Source of the DNA: Proteles cristata cristata
Lineage: Eukaryota > Chordata > Mammalia > Carnivora > Hyaenidae
DNA length: 64,000 nucleotides
NCBI GenBank assembly: GCA_017311185.1
Contig: JAESUZ010005464.1
Coordinates: 62,001 to 126,000, forward strand
Direction: 5' to 3'
Below the pieces are notes generated by a model. It saw only the letters and a program-made list of their open reading frames with translations. It was not told the DNA's origin and searched no databases. Shown in pieces: positions 57,421 through 64,000 of this stretch; the first letter of the stretch is position 1, and each line of letters opens with the position of its first letter. Both the position numbers and the translations under genes were made by a program.

Positions 57421-57790
57421 GCTCTGGGAAGTCAACAAAATAACGAGCGGGAAAAGGCAGCTTTTTAGAGAGAGCAGAAAACATTTCAGCTTCACTCTCT
57501 TTCCAATTTTTCGCAGATGCCCAGTCCTGGGTTTAAGTGAATTCAGTGAACTGGTAATATAATCTCAATTGGCAGCCTGCTGAGATGACTGCCTTTTTAA
57601 ATAAATATTTTTGAGCAGCCATGTTGACCTTTAATTGAGGGTAAAAGGGTTGAAAGGTGCAGTAGGCAATGTGAGCCCCAGGGCTTTCTAGGCCTCTCAG
57701 CTTTACTGGCAAAAGCTGTCCCCTGGGTGGTGAACAATGGGAGAATAAATCAGAGATTGTGTAATTCTCAACAAATACTTTGCCTTGTCG
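57421..57790. promoter_or_regulatory. Island-flanking block, possible regulatory element
   Basis: Includes an acceptor-like tract ctctttccaatttttcgcag ending at 57516 and a repeat-free stretch gttgacctttaattgaggg near 57623 with a nuclear-receptor-type half site. Function not shown. Confidence 0.25.
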
Positions 57791-57826
57791 GTCACCCCTG
57801 ATGAATACCACCAGATACGATTTTTT

Positions 57827-57980
57827 GTTTTTTCAGGGAGAGGGAGGGAGGAGAGAATCCTAAACAGGCTGTATACCCTGGGGGTGGGAGTGGGGGAGAG
57901 GGGACCCCGGTCGTACAACTGTGAGATCATATCTTAACCAAAATCAAGTCTTATGCTCAAGGAACTGAGCCACCCAATTG
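57827..57980 (-). mobile_element. Diverged CAN-type SINE, reverse
   Basis: Degenerate body, then aactgtgagatcatatctta and ggaactgagccacccaattg. Loose duplication atacgatttttt / atacagtttttt. One of the oldest SINE copies here. Confidence 0.7.
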
Positions 57981-58180
57981 TATCTCATACAGTTTTTTAA
58001 TAGGTCCAGAGGTGAAGTCCCAGTGAAATTACTAACATGAATAGGCAAGTGCCTGTTTTCTAATGCTGTCTTTAACAAGGTTTTTCCCTGGATGAATTTT
58101 ATTCTTGTTTCTTAATACAAAGTGTTTCATATAGTACTTTATATTGTAGACCACTTAAATATATATATATATATATATAT
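57981..58180. other. AT-rich sequence
   Basis: Ends in an (AT)n run (58159-58180) that served as target for the next SINE. Confidence 0.6.
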
Positions 58181-58412
58181 GAGTTGCCTGGGTGGCTCAG
58201 TTGGTTAAGCCTCTGACTTTGGCTCTGGTCGTGATTCCACGTTTCGTGGGTTCCAGCCCTGTGTCAGGCTCTTTGCTGACAGCTTGGAGCCTGGAACCTG
58301 CTTCAGATTCTGTGTCTCCCTCTGTCTCTGCCCTCTCCCTGCTTACACTCTGTCTCTCTGTCTCCCAGAAATAAATAAACATTTAAAAAATTTTTTAAAG
58401 AATAAAATTAAA
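58181..58412 (+). mobile_element. CAN-type SINE, forward
   Basis: Head gagttgcctgggtggctcag; tail cagaaataaataaacattt. Inserted in an (AT)n stretch, so the duplication is AT-only and not precise. Confidence 0.92.
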
Positions 58413-58495
58413 TTTAAAATATATATGTATATATTAATTACAATGTAATATAATGTAATATATAATATATATATATTATATATATTCACATACAT
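58413..58495. repeat. AT-rich low-complexity tract
   Basis: Alternating tatata with aatgtaatataatgtaatat; self-complementary stretches. Confidence 0.85.
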
Positions 58496-58509
58496 ACAGT
58501 GTGGCCCAA

Positions 58510-58620
58510 CTTGACCCCAAGCTATAAGCTCCTCCAGAATAGGAATACTGTCTAGGACCTGTTAACCCCCCAACACTTTCTATTTCTAGCACTTCCCAAC
58601 ATTTAGCAGGGCTCTTTTAA
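58510..58620 (+). mobile_element. LINE-2 3' end
   Basis: aagctataagctcctccaga, ataggaatactgtctaggac and tagcacttcccaacatttag follow the L2 terminus. Confidence 0.6.
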
Positions 58621-59919
58621 CTACACATTGCCCTGGTTAAGCAGCAACTAGTTAAGACATACTGGAGCCATGTCTCAGTGTGCGTGGCGCTGTACAAGTT
58701 GAGGTAGCTATTACAGGCCAGTCTTCTCATTTAGTAGTTTTATGAGAAATAACTTATGAATGTGCATATGAAGCTCCTTGCTCTTTATTTGGAGTTGTAT
58801 ACATTGAGATTTAAAACACTTGGAAAGAGAGGTGTCCCCTGGAAATACTGAGTGATTATAGTAATTCCAGGGTAAGGCAGGACTAAATCCTGCTACTGTG
58901 TGAAATGTCATAGCCTAATAACCTGGGTTCTGTTCTGCTGAAGAATTGCCTGGAACCAGAAGGGTCTTGTGGTAAAAATTAGGATTGCTGGCACTGGTGC
59001 TTTAGACAGGCATGCTCCCCAGATTTCCTTTCTTCATGTTTGCTGTGGTCAGTAGTAGCCATTTGCTGAGGAAGAATCAGTATTTTTTTTTTTTTTTTGG
59101 GGTCTCTTTCATTAGAGGAAAACGTGGCTATGCGGTTTTACTTGGATGGATGGATGGCGGGGAAGGTATAGAAATGAGGATTTTCCAACTTGGGAATTTA
59201 TTAAATGGTACTTCTAGTTTATTCCAGATGCCTGGCTTTGTTATACCTTTAAGTACCCAGAGGCAATGTGGAGATATGCCTTCAAAATAAGTTATTTTTT
59301 TATTTTTAAAGTTTTTGTATTTCATAACATGTGCATAGTCTAGCTGGCTGATGCATTCAGTTACTCTAATGCCAGTTTCACACGCAGCAAGACCTTGAGG
59401 TAATATGGTACAAATAATAAGGATTTTTATGTTCCTTCTTTTAAATCTAATTTCGCCATTGCTGTATTCAAGGAGTGTACGTCAGAGGAAGCCAAAAGCC
59501 AGCTGGGATAGTTCCTGCATGCAGTTTTAATCTCGTTTGTAATTATTTTGAAGGGAAGAAACCATCTGGATTCAGGGATCCACACAGGTAGCGGGACTAG
59601 GCAAGCTTCCTTGGTCCGTCCCCATAGCAAGTTCAAGGGACAAAATCATTTGAGAAAGAATATGCAAAATGTGATGTCTTGGCTATGTCTCTCATAGATA
59701 ATTGTCCCACATCTCTAACATCCCAGTTACAAGAAACTGGAGTTCTAATCCTTACCAAAGATGGGATTTCCAGAGCAAACTCAAAATACCTTTACTTTAA
59801 CAAAGTATCCATCTCCCAGGATTTCAGAGCATCTCACCAAGAGCCTCTAGTAACAACCATTTTACTACTATAGGCTTCATCACTGCAGTATTGTATTTTG
59901 TAAATCTTTCTTCTGCCCA
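58621..59919. other. Repeat-poor sequence, no gene seen
   Basis: No SINE or LINE recognised. A 17-T run lies near 59081. Open frames are short. Confidence 0.45.
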
Positions 59920-60020
59920 AGGTGTGAGGTCCTTAAAGGCAAAGAAGGTATCTTGGCACTCATATTTTTAGTGCCTGACACGCTACAAACACTCAGTACA
60001 TGCTTTAGAAATGAAAAGAC
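59920..60020 (+). mobile_element. LINE-2 3' end
   Basis: ccaaggtgtgaggtccttaa, aggcaaagaaggtatcttgg, gtgcctgacacgctacaaac, actcagtacatgctttagaa follow the L2 terminus. Confidence 0.75.
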
Positions 60021-60776
60021 AGTGTCCCTGAAGAGAGGTTGGATCTAAAACATCATTGGGAACGCAACAGGTAGAGAAAGGGATATAAAACAGTAATCTT
60101 TCAAGAGATTACTAGATGCACTTGTAAATACTGCAGATACTAATGCTTTGATGAACAGCTTGGAGTAGGGAAGTGCGTATTTGAGAATCTCTACGTCTAT
60201 GTGGTCACCAAACTGCTTTCCAGGGAGATAGGACCTGTTTAGCTGCGGGGCCTTGGTTGTGTTGAATGGGGTTGCAAGCTGAAAGGCTCCAAGAGCCCTG
60301 TCTACACTCTCCATCCAGCCTGCCATGCTCAGCTCCTCACCCCTTGAGCAAATATTTGAAGAGTGTCCTTTTGAAGGGATACTAAATTGCTAGCTTACCT
60401 AGGGCACTAATATCTTCGTTTTGTCCTGCCTTAAGGATAGAGGATCTATGTACGGTCATTATTTTAAGGCTAGTTTACCCAAGAAACACAGAAAGAAAGC
60501 CACAATCATCTTTTCTACTTTGCTTATGTTCCCAAGGAGTTGCAAGTTGACTGCTTTTTGTGTGGTAATGGGGCAGGCCTGTGGGATACACTGCTCCCTT
60601 CTGTTGCCCAGGGGATTGCCGCAGAAACCAGAATGTTACTTCTGGAAACACACGAACTTCCTTTCTTTGTTCCTGTACTTTTTCCTGTACTTTTTTGTAT
60701 TAATCATGAAATCTTGGGGAAATGGCTTCTAGTTTAGTCAGGAGGAAGGATATGAGGTTCAATGATTTGATTTTTA
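60021..60776. other. Repeat-poor sequence
   Basis: No gene supported. Forward frames at 60421-60737 are unrecognised. Confidence 0.4.
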
Positions 60777-60791
60777 ACTCTTTACTTTTTA

Positions 60792-60826
60792 TTTATTTTC
60801 TTATTTTTAAATTTTTTTTTTTTTTT
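60792..60826 (-). mobile_element. Tail-only retrotransposon insertion
   Basis: A 35-bp T-rich segment (tttattttcttatttttaaa then T14) sits between perfect 15-bp repeats actctttacttttta at 60777-60791 and 60827-60841. It looks like a reversed SINE A-rich tail with no body. Confidence 0.65.
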
Positions 60827-60841
60827 ACTCTTTACTTTTTA

Positions 60842-62975
60842 ATATACGTAGTTCTTCCAGTCAGCCAAGAGGAAGGATACTGTTACTTAATAGAAATTCA
60901 GTCAGTTGAGGCAGCCTAGGACCTAAGACTGGGGAAAAAAAAAAAAAAAAAGGAGATCTAAGTTCAGCTCAGTTTCTCCAGGTTCAAAAGTGAAGTTAAT
61001 CTTCTTAGATTTAGAGACCAGAACCACATTCTTATAATAAAAGAATTCTGCTGTCTGAAGCTGAGCCTTTCCTCACTCTCCATCCTTAAATTAAGGCTTA
61101 AACAAAATGAGGTATCTGTTATTTGCTATAGTTGGAGGATTTATGTATAAAGCTTTCTGAGGTTTTGGGGTTCTTTTTTTTTTTTTTTTTTCCTTTGGAA
61201 GAAAGGAGGTTGAACTTGGAGATCCCTTCAAGTTCTGAAAATTCTGTGTTGGTCTCATTATGTATAAAAATAAGCCATTGTTCAAGGAAAAAAGCATCGA
61301 GAAATGAACCGAAGAAAGCAGTGTGACAGGCTTCAGTTAAACATTAGTTTCTTTATCCATAAAGCAAGGGGATCTTCAAAGTCACCTCTCAGTTCCAAAA
61401 TATGAAGATATCTCATGACAGATGTAGTCACAGAGTAGGAGTCAGAGGATTGTAGACTCTTCTGTAACTGAGGGTTGTGGGAGCAGGACCTTGTGGGTAC
61501 ACTGATCCCAACATCCAGAATGAGGTCTAGGTATTGTCAGAATCTCAAGTCCAAGAAAATGCTGGATTTAGTAACTCAAAGTTTCCAAAGTCACTTGCTA
61601 CAAAATGGCTAAAAATGAATGAAACGTCTTTTCAGGTCTTGTGTGGTCATGAGGATAACTTTGCCTCTTTGGCAAGGTGAATTGGAAATGGTGCAGTATT
61701 AGTGATGAATGGAAGACATTGCCTGGTTGGATGGATTTTGAATTGCAAATAGTTGTTTTTGGAAATGGGAGTGTGTGCTTTGTAAATAGTAAGGAAACTG
61801 TCGTTACTAGCTGGGTACAATAAAACTAAGATACTTTACTGAAATTGCCTTCTTTCTGGGTCAGCCTTAAATATCATAGATATCTTCAAGGGGAATGGGT
61901 CGTTTTGGTTAAGAAGGATAATGTGGAAAGGAGTCAGCATAAGTCCTTATGCACTTTGTTCCCATCCTAGAATGATTGTGCCCTCATCTTAATGCCATCT
62001 TTATGGAATGAAGGAATTTTCAAATTGGTTTTTAAACTCTATTAAGCCCTCATGTATGATATAACCCAACCACATTATTCAGGTTTTCTTGGCTTTCAGG
62101 AACAGCTTTGCAGCCATTATGTCGTAATTGTACTGAACATTGTGGCACACTCTGAATTCAGAGTATGCCTCTCTGGCTCAGGGCCAGACGCTGACTCAGT
62201 GTCTTTCGGAGGAGAGGAGGGGTACAGTGTGTGCTAGCCCTATTGTGTTAACATGAATTAGTCCCGAATCCCCTCTGGACTTCCAGGTGCTAGGGGGAAT
62301 GTATAGTAACAGTACACTGCTGTTTCTGATTAGCATCTTTGTTTTGATTTTCTCAGCTGAATGTTTCTCTGCAAACCCTTCCCCGACATTTTCATGTGCA
62401 CCAACCCCATTACCAAGCAGACTCCTCTAAAAGCAATGATCTGGAAAGTGTGACTGCTAAGGTCCAGAGATTCTAAAACAAACTCTTGTTCACATGAAAG
62501 ATTCCTCTCCCCTTCTGCCTCACATTTGTCAGCTTGCGAGGCAAACACAAGGGTGCTTCTGGATGGGGAGAAGAGTGCAGAGATGATGAGGGTCTGTCAT
62601 TAAAAATTATTTTTTAAATGTGTCAATTAGTAAGAGAGAAAAATACATTCTGCCTCTTTAGAGGCACTTTTCCATCTCAGCTGCTCAAACAGTTGCAAAA
62701 TGAGTGGCTGGCAACACTAATGTCACCTCCTCTGCTGGGTCTTTTCCAATGCCAAGGCTTCTTGGTTATGATTGAGGAGCTGAAGAAGCCAGTGTGCAGT
62801 GAGCAAGCGCCTTTACACTTCTCCCTGGATCTCTGTGGGAATTATGGTCCTCTTTAAATGGTCTAGTTGAAAACTATTCTAGTTTCTTTGTTTGGGGCCT
62901 TTCAAAGCCCCGGGCTATTGCCATGCCCTTTCTTCAGTGTGTGATGCCTCTTCTCTGATCAGTAGGACATTTGAT
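60842..62975. other. Repeat-poor sequence, no gene supported
   Basis: Contains A/T runs at 60932-60950 and 61174-61191. Parts of 61200-61410 resemble a MIR-like element (gatcccttcaagttctgaaa and ggggatcttcaaagtcacct). No exon is recognised by domain, though acceptor-like ttcttggctttcag ends at 62099. Confidence 0.45.
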
Positions 62976-62984
62976 ATCACAGCC

Positions 62985-63125
62985 TGTGGGCACAGTTTCT
63001 CTGTCTCTATAAATGAGATAACAGGACAAGGGGTCGCATTTATGTTGTACAGCTGATGAATCGGAAGCTTAAACAGATGAGGAATTGCCCAGCATCTCAG
63101 AGCTAAGACAGTTGTCTGTCTTCAG
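62985..63125 (-). mobile_element. Possible MIR relic
   Basis: ctctataaatgagataacag and gatgaggaattgcccagcat are MIR-like words, but the order is broken. Confidence 0.35.
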
Positions 63126-63495
63126 GATTTATATTTATGAAATCCTCACCCGGAAATGCACCCAGGAATTCAAACATGCAGAATTCCAGCTGAAACTCTA
63201 TATGAAGAGTGATATTTGAAACTGTAAATGAGGAAGTAACCCATTTGTGCTGATGATTTAGTGGGAGCTGTGTTTATTTACATGTATTTTGTCCTAAAAT
63301 ATTCAAAATTACTTTGGAACAGATTTCGTCTTGAAAGATGATCAATAAAAATCTAACTTTGCCGTTTCCAAGCAGCTTGTCTGATGTATGTGCACTGAGC
63401 ACATCACTGGTTAAAAATAGCTGAATTTTTTAATCTTTGAAAACATAATGGCAAGTATCAGGAAAAGCAACTGGAAAGGAACTGGCCTTGGTCTA
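63126..63495. other. Single-copy-looking sequence
   Basis: Nothing recognised. Confidence 0.4.
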
Positions 63496-63511
63496 AAACC
63501 TATCAAGGGGA

Positions 63512-63726
63512 GGGGTGCCTGGGTGGCTTAGTTGGTTAAGCGTCCGACTTTCGCTTGGGTCATGATCTCACGGTTCGTGGGTTCGAGCCGCGTCAGGCTC
63601 TGTGCTGACTGCCAGCTCAGAGCCTGGAGCCTGTTTCAGTCTGTGACTCCCTCTCTCTCTGACCCTCCCCTACTCATGCTGTCTCTCTCCTAGAAATAAA
63701 TAAAACATTAAAAAAAAATTTTTTTT
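63512..63726 (+). mobile_element. Young-subfamily CAN-type SINE, forward
   Basis: ggggtgcctgggtggcttag, cgactttcgcttgggtcatg, tgctgactgccagctcag, tail tcctagaaataaataaaaca. Perfect 16-bp duplication aaacctatcaagggga at 63496-63511 and 63727-63742. Recent. Confidence 0.97.
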
Positions 63727-63742
63727 AAACCTATCAAGGGGA

Positions 63743-64000
63743 AACCTCAACTTCTCAAAAACTACATTTCAGTACCCTATTCTGTAATTTTCTGAAACCT
63801 GAGGAAGCTAAGAGGTCTAGAAAGAAATCCAGTCTCACCTACCTGAGCTTTGTGACCTGAGTAGAAGATAAATATGTTGGTTCAATGAGCGATATCCTGC
63901 CTTAGAAATTCCTATTTAAGTAACATCCACAGTCTAAAGTTTTCAGCTATTTCTTTCTGAAATGTTTTTTCAGTTTTGCAATTTCCTGTTTCTGAGACTG
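63743..64000. other. Single-copy-looking sequence to window end
   Basis: Nothing recognised. Confidence 0.4.

Noticed and set aside
56927..57562. 211-codon frame across the CpG island
   Set aside because: Its length follows from high GC and few stop codons. The sequence is Arg/Gly/Ala-rich without a domain, and it runs through a likely splice donor and a CG/TG tract.
1..64000. CRISPR array, bacterial operon or toxin-antitoxin type system
   Set aside because: The regularly repeated units are SINEs, irregularly spaced and in both orientations. Nothing in the window is prokaryotic.

Overview
The window is nuclear DNA of a carnivore, most likely a felid. The main evidence is about 40 copies of a tRNA-Lys-derived CAN-type SINE. 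Each has a head reading gcctgggtggctcag, a CT-rich body and an aaataaataaacatt-type tail. The long CT-rich form and a young 'actttcgctt ... cctagaaataaataaaacatt' subfamily fit cat-family SINEs better than dog or bear ones; this rests on recalled consensus, not on a search. There are no bacterial-type operons, and no open frame is recognisable as a host protein. The only long open frame with a clear protein identity is the C-terminal end of LINE-1 ORF2 at 30958-31616.

Layout. 1-5.7 kb: a MaLR LTR, SINEs, microsatellites and a GC-rich stretch (4.8-5.2 kb). 5.7-10.2 kb: a mosaic of old LINE-1 (ORF2 parts, an inverted piece, a 3' end) broken by SINEs. 10.2-26 kb: mostly single-copy-looking DNA with a MER5A-type hAT element, old L1 3' ends, MIR and L2 relics. 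26.3-28.3 kb: a SINE and two head-to-tail retroviral-type LTRs. 28.3-31 kb: an old repeat and a repeat-poor segment. 30.9-31.9 kb: a younger 5'-truncated L1 with a clear target-site duplication. 32-47 kb: single-copy-looking DNA with MIRs, a reverse MLT1 LTR and candidate conserved noncoding blocks. 47.1-55 kb: a SINE-dense area with an MLT1 LTR hit by three SINEs, a Tigger-like DNA transposon hit twice at one site, and a nested SINE pair. 56.98-57.42 kb: a strong CpG island, the one good candidate for a host promoter. 57.6-64 kb: few insertions, plausibly the first intron or flank of whatever the island drives.

I found no new multi-gene system. The points most worth following are the CpG-island promoter with its adjacent Z-DNA/G-run tract, the serial and nested SINE insertions that record insertion order, the tandem LTR pair, the tail-to-tail SINE hairpin, and several repeat-free blocks dense in homeobox-type motifs that may be enhancers. 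Repeat family names come from memory of consensus sequences, and boundaries are by eye to within several bases except where a target-site duplication fixes them.
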